64,000 bases of DNA. Origin: Larus michahellis. Its lineage: Eukaryota; Chordata; Aves; Charadriiformes; Laridae. Position numbers and translations under genes: made by a program. The stretch spans positions 169,024,678-169,088,677 of the forward strand of contig NC_133897.1 of assembly GCF_964199755.1 (NCBI RefSeq), given 5' to 3'. This document shows, piece after piece, positions 54,639 through 64,000 of the stretch (its first letter is position 1; every line of letters begins with the position of its first letter). The notes under the pieces were generated by a model. It worked only from the letters and a program-made list of their open reading frames with translations. It had not been told where the DNA came from and searched no databases.

Positions 54639-55071
54639 GGGCCATCGCCACCACCCCTGACACCAACCATGGCAAACTTGAACCAACAGCATAAATGGAG
54701 AACACACCTCCAGGCCCTCCCTAGCACACAGACCTGCTGGCCATGGATCATGCTCTCAAGGCACCAAGGAAACAGGGAAAGGCCAGCGCCAACTGCCTGG
54801 AACCATGACCAATGCATTTCCTCCTCTTCTCCCACTTCCTTCTTTGCATCTCCCCTTCTTCTCTGTCCACTACTCTCCGCTGAAACCACTCACGGACAAG
54901 CCAAAGCCCGCCAATGATCTCCACTATGCCACTCCCACTGCGGGCCAAGAAGACCTCGGTGCTTCGGCAAGATCTACTGCACTCAAGGGACTTCGCCTGA
55001 TGCTTGCCCTACTAACACCTCAGACCTTCTCCCTTCCCCTCAGCACCTCTGCCTTTGCAATCTTTTCCCTC

Positions 55072-55077
55072 AATAAA
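55072..55077 (+). terminator. Polyadenylation signal, keratin gene at 54324
   Basis: AATAAA about 434 nt after the stop. Confidence 0.8.
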
Positions 55078-55092
55078 GTTCTCTTGCATCGC

Positions 55093-55368
55093 AGCCTAAG
55101 ACGCCTCCACTTCCTTTCTTCTCACAAGGTTCATCCAACCTCACCCAACACAAGGCCAGGGCTACAGAGACCATTAGGGTGCCTGGAAAAGGGCTACAGG
55201 ATCTCTCTTAGGAAGTATGTCCCCAGCAAATAAAAACAGCACAGGGCAGAACAGGGGAGCTTCCAGAACCTCACACAAGACCTTCACTTGACCTAACAAA
55301 GCTTGGACATGTTAATGCACTTCTACCCAAGACTCTCACACAAGCTCCCCATGGCAGCGTGCACTTCA
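55093..55368 (+). repeat. Proximal 3' flank, unit 3
   Basis: Counterpart of 4196-4471. Confidence 0.6.
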
Positions 55369-56029
55369 CAGAATCACCGAATCACAGAAACTTCAGAGTT
55401 GGAAGGGACCTCTAGAGATCATCTAGTCCAACTCCCCTGCTAAAGCAGGATTGCCTAGAGCACATTACTCAGGACTGCATCCAGGCGAGTCTTGAAAATC
55501 TCCAGAGAAGGGGACTCCACAACCTCCCTGGGCAGCCTGTTCCAGTGCTCTGTCACCCTCACTGTAAAGAAGTTTTTCCCTGTATTTGAATGGAACTTCC
55601 TATGTTCTAACTTGTGCCCGTTGCCCCTCGTCCTGTCACTGGGAACCAATGAAAAGAGTCTGGCACCATCCTCCTTCAACCCACCCTTTAGATACTTATA
55701 TGCCATAATAAGGTCTTCCCTCGGCCTTCTCTTCTCCAGGCTAAAGAGTCCCAGCTCTCTCAGCCTTTCCTCGTAAGGGAGATGCTCCAGTCCCTCAATC
55801 ATCTTAGTTGCCCTACGCTCGACCCGCTCCAGTACTTCCCTGTCTCTCTTGAACTGGGGAGCCCAAAACTGGATGCAGTATTCCAGTTGTGGCCTCAGCA
55901 GTGCAGAGTAGAGGGGGAGAATGACCTCCTTTGACCTACTGGCCACACTCTTCCCTATGCAGCCCAGGATTCCCTTGGCCTTTTTGGCAACAAGGGCACA
56001 TTGTTGGCTCATGGATAATTTCTTGTCTA
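55369..56029 (-). mobile_element. 5'-truncated CR1 LINE, unit 3
   Basis: Counterpart of 4472-5132 with cacttca on both sides; C-terminal ORF2 open at 55455-56012. Confidence 0.9.
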
Positions 56030-56036
56030 CACTTCA

Positions 56037-56459
56037 ACAGCTCTCCTCCCCAGCATGACACCGTGGCCAGCACAGCAGGCAGAATCACAGCAAACACAAT
56101 CATTGACTGCACAAGAACCCTCTGGAGATCATCTGCTTCAACACAGACTTCTAAAACGGGGTCATCTCGAGGAGGCTCTCCACGACCGTGTCAAGTCAGC
56201 TTTTCAGTATCTCCAAGGATGGAGTCTACAAAACCTCCCTGCACACCCAACTCCACTATTTGACCACCCTCCCACTGAAAAAGCCTTGCCTTCTCTTCCA
56301 AGGAAATGGCAGATCTTTTCAGCTCTTGCTCTACCTATTAAACTGTCTTTATCTCAACCCATGTCTCTTTTCACTTTTATACTTCTGATTCTCTTTCCCA
56401 TCCTGCCATGGCAGGAGTTAGCACGCGGCTGCGGGATCCTAGTTGCTGGCTGGGGTTCT
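56037..56459. repeat. 3' flank: ancient CR1 3' end plus LTR remnant, unit 3
   Basis: Counterpart of 5140-5562. Confidence 0.65.
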
Positions 56460-56488
56460 GGAATCATAGAGTGGTTTACATTAGTAGG

Positions 56489-59400
56489 GACAGAATCCCA
56501 GAATCCCAGAATCCCAGAATGACAGGGGTTGGAAGGGACCTCTGGAGATCATCTAGTCCAACCCCCCTGCCAAAGCAGGGTCACTTGGAGCAGGTGGCAC
56601 AGGAACACATCCAGGTGGGGTTTGAATGTCTCCAGAGACGGAGATGCCACACTGTCTCTGGGCACTCTCTTCCAGTGCTCTTGCCACCCTCAAAGGCAAG
56701 AAGTTCCTCCTCATGTTTAGATTGCACTTCCTATGTTCAAGTTTGTGTATATTACCTGAACCTTACAGATCATCTAATTCCAACCCCCTGCCATGGGCAG
56801 AGACACCGCCCACCAGACCAGGTTGCTCAAAGCCCCACCCAGCCTGGCCTTGAACACCTCCAGGGATGGGGCCTTCCCAGCTGCCCTGTGCAACGTGTTC
56901 CAGTGTCTCACCACCCTCAGAGTCATATCTCATTTCAATCTACCTGCATCCCGTGTGAAGCCATTACCCCTCCTCCTATCACTACGTGCCCTTGTAAAAA
57001 GTTCCTCTCCAACTTTCATGGAGGCACCATTCAGACATTGGAAAGCTGCTATAAGGTCTCCCTGGTGTCTTCTCTCCTCCAGGCTGAACAACCCCAACTC
57101 TCTCAGCCTGTCCTCACAGCAGAGGGGCTCCAGCCCCCTCATCGTCTTCGTGGCCCTCCTCTGGCCCTCCTCCAACAGGGCCATGTCCTTCTTCTGTTGG
57201 GAACTCCACAGATGGACGCAGTACTCCAGGTGGGGTCTCACGAGAGAAGAGCAGAGGGGCAGAGTCACCTCCCTCCACCTGCTGGTCCTGCTTCTTTGGA
57301 CGCAGCCCATTATGCCGTTGGATTGCTGGCCTTCCAGCGCACACTGCCCACTCATCTTGAGCTTCTCATCCACCAGCACCCCCAAGTCCCTCTCCTCAGG
57401 CCTCTTCTCAAGCCATTCTCTGCCCAACCTGAATTTGGGATTGGGATTGCCGTGACCCACGTGCATGACCCTGCGCTTGGCTTGCTTGGATTTCACGAGC
57501 TTTACATGGGCCCTCCTCTCAAGGCTCTCCAGGTCCCTCTGGATGGCATCCCTTCCCTCCAGCATTTCAACCACACCACACACCTTGGTCTCATCGGCAA
57601 ACTTGCTGAGGGTGCACTCAATCATAGAAGCATAGAATTGCTGAGGTTGGAAGGGACCTTTAAGATCATCAAGTCCAACCTTTAACCTACCCTGACAAAA
57701 GCCACTTCTAAACCATGTCCCTAAGTGCCCCATCTACCCTTTTTTTAAACACCTCCAGGGATGGTGAATCCACCACCTCCCTGGGCAGCCTATTCCAATG
57801 TTTAATAACCCTTTCAGTGAAAAAGTGTTTCCTAATATCCAATCTAAACCTCCCCTGACATAACTTGAACCCGTTTCCTCTCGTCCTATCACTTGTCACC
57901 AGGGAGAAGAGGTCAGCCCCCATCTCTCTACAACCTCCTTTCAGGTAGTTGTAGAGGGTGATAAGGTGTCCCCTCAGCCTCCTCTTCTCCAGGCTAAACA
58001 ACCCCAGCTCCCTCTGTCGTTCTTCATAAGGTTTGTCCTCCAGACCCCTCACCAGCTTTGTAGCCCTTCTCTGGACACCCTCCAACACCTCAATGTCCCT
58101 CTTGTAGCGAGGGGCCCAAAACTGAATGCAGAACTCGAGGTGGGGCCTCACCAGTGCCGAGTACAGGGGGGATGATCACTTCCCTAGTCCGGCTCACCAC
58201 ACTATTCCTGATACAGGCTAGGATGCTGTTGGCCTTCTTGGCCACCTGGCCACACTGCTGGCTCATATTCAGCTGGCTGTCAACCAACACTCCCAAGTCC
58301 TTTTCTGCCGGGCTGCTTTCAAGCCACTCTGCCCCAATCCTGTAGCGCTGCATGGGGTTGTTGTGACCTAAGTGCAGGACCCGGCACTTGGCCTTGTTGA
58401 ACCTCATACCATTGGTCTCAGCCCATCGGTCCAGCCTGTCCAGATCCCTCTGCAGAGCCAACCTACCCTCAAGCAGATCAACACGCCCGCCCAGTTTAGT
58501 GTAATCTGCAAACTTACTGAGGGTGCATTCGATCCCTTCATTCAGATCATTGATAAAGACATTAAAGAGAACTGGCCGCAGCACCGAGCCCTGGGGGACA
58601 CCACATGTGACCGGACACCAACTGGATTGAACTCCATTTACCACCACTCTCTGGGCACGGCCATCCAGACAGTTTTTTACCCAGCAAAGAGTACACCTGT
58701 CCAGGCCATGAGCAGCCAGTTTCTCCAGGAGAATGCTGTGGGAAACAGTGTCAAGCGCTTTGCAAAACTCCAAGTAGATAACATCCACGGCTTTTTCCTC
58801 ATCCACTAAGTGGGTCACCTTATCATAGAAGGATATTAGGTTTGATAGGCATCACCTGCCCTTCACAAACCCATGCTGACTGGGCCTGATCACCCTGTTC
58901 TCCTATATGCGCCGTGTAATGGCACCGAGGAGGATCTGTTCCATGACCTTCCCAGGCACCGAGGTCACACTGACCGGCCTGTAGTTCCCCGGATCCTCCT
59001 TCCGGCCCTTCTTGTGGATGGCTGTCACATTGCCGACCTCCCCGGTTCTCCAGGACTGCTCATAAATGATGCAAAGTGGCCTGGCGAGCTCTTCCGCCAG
59101 CTCTTTCGTACTGTCCATGGCACCGACAAAGACGTTAAACAGCACCGCTCCCAGTACCGACTCCTGAGGAACGTCACTCCTCACTGCTCACCACTTGGAC
59201 ATCAAACCCTTAATCAAAAGCCTTCGAGTGCGGCCATCCATCCAGTTCCTTATCCTCCGAGTGCTCCATTGGTCAAATCCATGTCGCTCCAATTTCGGGA
59301 CCAGCATGTTGTGTGGGACAGTGTCAGACGCTTTGCACATGTCCAGGTACATGACGTCTTTTGCTCTTCCCTTATCCACCAACACTGTAACCCTGTCAGA

Positions 59401-59735
59401 GAACACCACCAAATTTGTCAGGCTTGACTTGCCCTTGCTGAAGCCATGTTGACTGTCACCGATCACCTCCAAATATTCCATGTGACTTAGCAGAGTTTCC
59501 AGGAGGATCTGCTCCATGATCTTACTGGGCACAGAGGTAAAACTGACCGGCCCGTAAATCCCCGCATCTTCCTTGTTTCTTTTTTGAAAGATGGGCGTCA
59601 TGGTACCCCTTTTCCAAACAGTGGGAACTTCATCCACAGCCTTTCCCTCATCCATCCACTCAGAGGGTCCCCTTGACAAAGAAGGAGATCAGAGTGGTCA
59701 GGCAGGACCTGCCCCTCATAAAGCCATGCCGACCT
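56489..59735 (-). mobile_element. Run of four CR1 LINE fragments, unit 3
   Basis: Pieces at about 56489-56760, 56761-57623, 57624-59128 and 59129-59735. All are broken; the order is as in units 1 and 2. Confidence 0.85.
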
Positions 59736-59814
59736 CTCGTACGGTTTGTCTGTGTCTGCTGAATGCCTTGAAAAATGCCAATAAAACCAAGTCTTTGGCC
59801 TCTAAGACTGGCAA

Positions 59815-59999
59815 TTAAAAGCTTCCACCAGGGGCCAACTGGACACGTCCTCAAGACGGGGCCATGAAAATGGAGAATTAGGGAAAAGAAAAGACACCCC
59901 ACCTCATGACTCACCAGGCTGTGGCATGCAAGAGCTGCTTGCTGAAAAAACACTCTCATGCGCAAAGCCTGTCCCGCTCCCCCACGACCAGCATAAAAG
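59815..59999 (+). promoter_or_regulatory. Promoter of keratin gene at 60292
   Basis: cataaaag at 59992-59999; box CCCGCTCCCCC. Confidence 0.8.
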
Positions 60000-60062
60000 G
60001 CGGCCCAGCGCCTCTCTCCCTCACACACTTCTCCTCACGCCTTATCCTCCACCATCAACAAG

Positions 60063-60271
60063 GTGAGTCTCAACCCCATGACCCTCCTTCTCCTCGCACA
60101 ACTGGCCCCTCTCCTCCACCATGCTCTGCCCACAGCCTCAACAGCCCTCACGCCTCCACACTACCATGCTCCCCACAGCACCACAACAGCCCTCCACACT
60201 CCCTCGCCCTCCTCCAACACTGACCCTCACACCACCACCACCCTCACCTTTCTCAACACCCTCTCTTCCAG
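60063..60271 (+). other. 5' UTR intron, keratin gene at 60292
   Basis: caag|gtgagt at 60063 and ttccag ending at 60271; 209 bp. Confidence 0.85.
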
Positions 60272-60291
60272 GGAAACTCCACACCACACAC

Positions 60292-60606
60292 ATGGCCTGC
60301 AACGACCTCTGCAGCCCCTGTGGGCCCACCCCGCTGGCTAACAGCTGCAACGAGCCCTGCGTCAGGCAGTGCGAGGCCTCCCGCATCGTCATCCAGCCCC
60401 CCACTGTAGTGGTCACCCTGCCAGGACCCATTCTCACCTCCTTCCCCCAGAGAACTGCCGTCGGATCCTCTGCATCCGCTGCCGTGGGCAATGAACTCAG
60501 CGCCCAGGGAGTGCCCATCTCCTCCGGCGGCTCTGGCTTCGGCTACGGCTATGGCTTGGGAGGCCTTGGCTGCTACGGTGGCAGAAGAGGCTGCTACCCC
60601 TGCTAA
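60292..60606 (+). CDS. Feather beta-keratin, 104 aa
   Basis: Second gene of unit 3, counterpart of 9404 and 34793. Ser8 where its counterparts have Arg; Ile32 kept. Arg54 (PQRTAVG) replaces the otherwise invariant serine of the core PQSTAVG through a single agc to aga change. The tail [13 protein letters not shown] has Ser81 for Phe. Nine cysteines kept. The frame is intact, but two unusual substitutions make it the most divergent coding copy in its core. Confidence 0.95.
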   Translation: MACNDLCSPCGPTPLANSCNEPCVRQCEASRIVIQPPTVVVTLPGPILTSFPQRTAVGSSASAAVGNELSAQGVPISSGGSGFGYGYGLGGLGCYGGRRGCYPC

Positions 60607-61047
60607 GGGCCCTCACCACCACCCCTGACAACAACCACCCACACCATGGAAGACATGGCATGGATTGAGGAGGCAACTCAAGCATGTTCTGGCACATGGC
60701 TTCACCATCCACAGCTCCTCCTCTCAGGGCACCAAGCAAGGAAGCAGGGAAGGGGCCAACCCAGACTGTCTGCAACCATGGCCCATGTACCTCCTCCTCT
60801 TCTAACACTTCCTTCTTTCCATCGCCCCTTCTGCTACGTTCACGACTCTCCGCTGCAAGCACTTGCTGAAGAAGCAAATACCACACGGGACCTCCAGGGT
60901 GCCGCTCCTACCGCAGGCCAGGAAGACCTTGATGCTCTGGCAAGACCTAGCTCACACAGGGGACCTTGGATGATGGTCACCCTACCTGCAACTCAGACGG
61001 TCTCTCTCGCACTTAGCGCTTCTACCTTTGAACTTCTCTCTTCCCTC

Positions 61048-61053
61048 AATAAA
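61048..61053 (+). terminator. Polyadenylation signal, keratin gene at 60292
   Basis: AATAAA about 442 nt after the stop. Confidence 0.8.
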
Positions 61054-61069
61054 GTTCTTCTGCATCCCA

Positions 61070-61684
61070 GCCTAAGACGCCTCCTCTTCCTTTCTTCTAA
61101 CAAGGTTCTTCCAACCTCACCCAACACAAAGGCAGGGCTACAGTGCCCACCAGGGTGGGTGCAAGAGGGCCACCGGACCGGTCTTAGGAACTATGGCCCC
61201 AGCAACAGCAACAGCACAGCAGAGGGGGCTTCCAGAACCTCACACAAGCCCTTCACTTAACAAAAGAAAGCCTTGGACAACCTCACGCACTTCTACTCAT
61301 GCCTCCAATGAAAGCTCCTCATGGCAGCACGCGCTTCACCAGCTCTCTTCCCCAGCATGACCCTCTGGCCAACACAGCAGGCAGAGTCACAGAAAACAGA
61401 ATCCTTGACTGCACAAGGAACCTCTGGAGATAACCTCATTACACCTGACCTTCTCAAACGTGGTCAGATCGAGCACGCTGTTCAGCACCAGATCCAGTCA
61501 GCTCTTCAGTTTCTACATGATGGAGACTCCAACACCTCTCTGCACAACCGCTTCCACTCTTGGACCACCCTCCCACAGAAAAAACCTTGCCTTCTCTTCC
61601 AAGGAAATGGCACGTCTTTTCAGCTTTCTCCATTCACCCTTGCCCTGTCTGACTCCCCTCTCCTCATTCCTTCCTGACATGGCG
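61070..61684 (-). repeat. 3' flank with ancient CR1 3' end, unit 3
   Basis: Counterpart of 10185-10797, full length here. Confidence 0.7.
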
Positions 61685-62258
61685 GCAGCTGGGATAGAGT
61701 TGACTTGCTCAGCAGCTGGTAGAGTGCCAGGTTTTGCGTTTGCGATGAGAATGGCGTTGAGAGCCCACTAATGGTTTTTGGTTGTTGCTAAGCACTCAAG
61801 GCCTTTTCTGCTCTTCATACCACCCCACCACCAAGTAGGCTGGGCGTACAGAAAAAGCTGGGAGGTGAGGCGGCCGGTACAGCTGACCCCAGCTGACCAA
61901 AGGCATAGTCCATGCCACATGAGAGCACAGTGAGGGAAGAAAGAAGCGGGGAATGTTCAGAGTTATGGCATTTGTCTTCCAAGTAACCGTTATGTCTCAT
62001 GGAGCCCTTCTTTCCTGGAGACGGCTGAACGCCTGCCTGCCTCGGGAAGTAGTGAAGGAACTCCTTCTTTTGCTTTGCTTGCTTGTGCATCTTTTGCTTT
62101 GCTTGCTTGTGCATCTTTTGCTTTACTTATTAAACTGACATCTCAACGCACAAATTTTTTCACTTTTCTTCTTCGGATTCTCTTTCCCATCCTGTTGTAG
62201 TGGGGAGTGTGCAAGTGGCTGCATGGTTCAGATTGCTGGCTAGCGTGAAACCAAGACA
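61685..62258 (+). mobile_element. ERVL-like solo LTR (fossil), unit 3
   Basis: Counterpart of 10798-11345. Confidence 0.75.
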
Positions 62259-63475
62259 CCTCCCATCCGGGATTTAGAGACATTGATGACATCTCCCCTA
62301 CGCGGCCTTTTCTCCTGGCTGAAGAAACTCCCAGCTCTCTCAGCTTCTCCTCAAGGGAAGGATGCTGCAGTCCCTTCAGCGTCTTGGTGGCCCTGCACTC
62401 GACTTGCTCCACCACATCCATGGCCTTCAAAAACTCACAGAATCACTGAGGTTGGGAAAGACACTTAAGATCACTGATTCCATCCCTTAACCTAACACTA
62501 CCAAGTGCCCCACTAAAGCAAGTCCCTTGGGGCCAAGTCTACTGTCTTCTAGATACCTCCAGGGCTGGTGACTCAAACGCTTCCCTGGGAAGCCTATTCC
62601 AGTGCTTGACAACCATTTCAGTGAAGACATTTTTCACCAGTGCCCATTACAGGGGGACGATCACTTCCATAGTCCTCCTGGACTCATGACTTTTGATACA
62701 GGCCACGATGCTACTGGCCGCCTTGGGCTCCAGGGCACACTGCTGGCTCATACTCAGCTGGCTGTCAAACAACACCCCCAGCTCCTTTTCCAACGGGCAG
62801 CTTTCCAGCCGCTCTTCCCCAAGCCTGTAGCGTTGCATGGGGTTCTTGTGACCCAAGTGCAGGACCCGGCACTCAGCTTTTCTGAACCCCACACCATTGG
62901 CCTCCTCCCATCGATCCAGCCTGTCCACATCGCTCTCTAAAGCGTCTTACCCTCAAGCAGATCCACACACTCACCCAACTTGGTGTTGCCTGCAAACATT
63001 CTGAGGGTGCACTCGACCCCCTCGTCCAGGTCGTTCGTAAAGATACTAAAGAGAACCGGCCCCAGTACTCAGCCCTGGGGAACACCACCTGTGGTGGCAA
63101 CAATCTGGATTTACCTCCATTCACCTCTATGGGCCTGGCCATCCAGCCCGTTTTTTAGCCAGCGAAGTGTACGCCCGTCAGAGCCATGAGCAGGCAGTTT
63201 CTGCAGGACAACACTCTTGGAAACAGTGTCAACGGCTTTACTAAAGTCCAGTTAACAACATCCACAGCCCTTCACTCATCTACCCACTAAGCGCGTCCCC
63301 TTGACATAGAAGGAGATCAGGTTAGGCAAGCAGGACCTGCCCTTCATAAAGCCATGCTGGCTGGGCCTCATCACCTGCTTGGCCTCTATGTGCCATACGA
63401 AGGCGATCAAGATGATTAGCTCCATAACGTTTCCCAGCTCCCAGGTCAGAAAGACAGACCTTTCTCTCAGCTACA
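62259..63475 (-). mobile_element. Two CR1 LINE fragments, unit 3
   Basis: Counterparts of 11346-12560. Confidence 0.85.
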
Positions 63476-63678
63476 AACTTACAAGCAATGGGGGCATCAA
63501 AGTGCCCACAGGGCACATCAACAGGGTGTGGCAGGCCTAAAGACAGGCTTAGCCAGCCACAAACGTGCCACGAGATGATGTCACTGGAGATACCCCACCT
63601 CTCCTACGCCTTGGCTGTGACTGCTGAATTCCCTAACACACAGCGTCCATGCACGTCCTCCAAAATACCTACTTGCAC
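63476..63678 (+). repeat. 5' flank of decayed keratin cassette, unit 3
   Basis: Counterpart of 12561-12765. Confidence 0.6.
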
Positions 63679-63890
63679 TTAAAAGCTACCACCAGGGCCA
63701 AGTGGACACATCCACAAGACGACAACATGTAAAGGGAGCGTTGTGGGAAGGAAAACACGCCCACCACAGCACTTGACAGGCTGTGGCATGAAAGAGATGC
63801 TTGCTCAAAAATGCAGTCATGCATGAAATCATGGCCTCAGCTCCGCACTCACGTGCTGCGTGCTTGCCTCCAACTCTCCTCAACAAGCTC
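63679..63890 (+). pseudogene. Relic keratin promoter without a gene, unit 3
   Basis: Counterpart of 12766-12975. The following 110 bases to the window end match unit 1 and hold no keratin coding sequence. Confidence 0.65.
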
Positions 63891-64000
63891 CACCTTCCCT
63901 TTCTTCCCGTCACACACTGTGCAGAGAAATGGCCTCATCCATCGGCACTCGCCCCAAGCAAACAACCCAAAGGCCCTGGCCCACCAGCCTCCCCTGCATG

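Larger units (their letters stand above)
50899..64000 (+). repeat. Tandem segmental unit 3 (partial, 13.1 kb)
   Basis: Third copy, collinear with units 1 and 2 through the first two keratin genes and the promoter relic. It is cut by the window end, so the array probably continues to the right. Confidence 0.95.

Noticed and set aside
56408-57685. Plus-strand ORFs over CR1, for example 425 codons at 56408-57685 and 357 at 5729-6802
   Set aside because: They run opposite to recognisable CR1 reverse transcriptase on the minus strand. The translation has no family resemblance, and length varies between units.

Overview
This is bird nuclear DNA. Two things show it: a tandem family of short cysteine-rich feather beta-keratins (corneous beta-proteins), each with the typical avian layout of a non-coding first exon, one intron in the 5' UTR and a single coding exon; and a dense background of CR1 LINEs and avian ERVL-like solo LTRs. 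The species cannot be named from this sequence. The feather-cell subtype (barb, barbule, rachis) cannot be assigned either.

The window is a head-to-tail array of a unit of about 25.4-25.5 kb. Bases 1-25389, 25390-50898 and 50899-64000 (partial) start at the same internal point and stay collinear, with scattered substitutions and a few indels. A full unit carries five keratin genes. Unit 1 has genes at 3427, 9404 and 14613 (+), 19292 (-) and 22411 (+). Unit 2 has 28808, 34793 and 39824 (+), 44789 (-) and 47921 (+). Unit 3 shows the first two, at 54324 and 60292 (+). All 12 are open (11 of 104 codons, one of 110) and keep a TATA box, GT-AG splice sites, an ATG 20 nt after the acceptor and an AATAAA signal. 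All look expressible.

Inside each unit there is an older, smaller repeat, a keratin cassette of roughly 3-6 kb. Its parts are a 5' flank, promoter, gene, a 3' flank holding an ancient CR1 3' end, an ERVL-like solo LTR and further CR1 pieces. Later CR1 and LTR insertions mark individual cassettes. One block (17361-21505, repeated at 42855-47002) is inverted, so its gene is transcribed leftward and forms kilobase-scale inverted repeats with its neighbours. Two decayed cassettes also occur: a promoter and first-exon relic without a gene (12766, 37974, 63679), and an inverted 3' end without a gene (near 21490 and 46990).

The genes carry traces of ongoing exchange. The gene at 39824 is a mosaic whose first half matches the gene at 47921 exactly. 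The gene at 54324 carries a short patch typical of other cassette positions. The largest open frame (23258-26146, minus) is a CR1 ORF2, not a host gene; it is open but has lost key residues of both endonuclease and reverse transcriptase. I found no RNA genes, CRISPR arrays or non-keratin host genes, and no wholly new system. The main interest is the two-level amplification, the inversion and the gene conversion.
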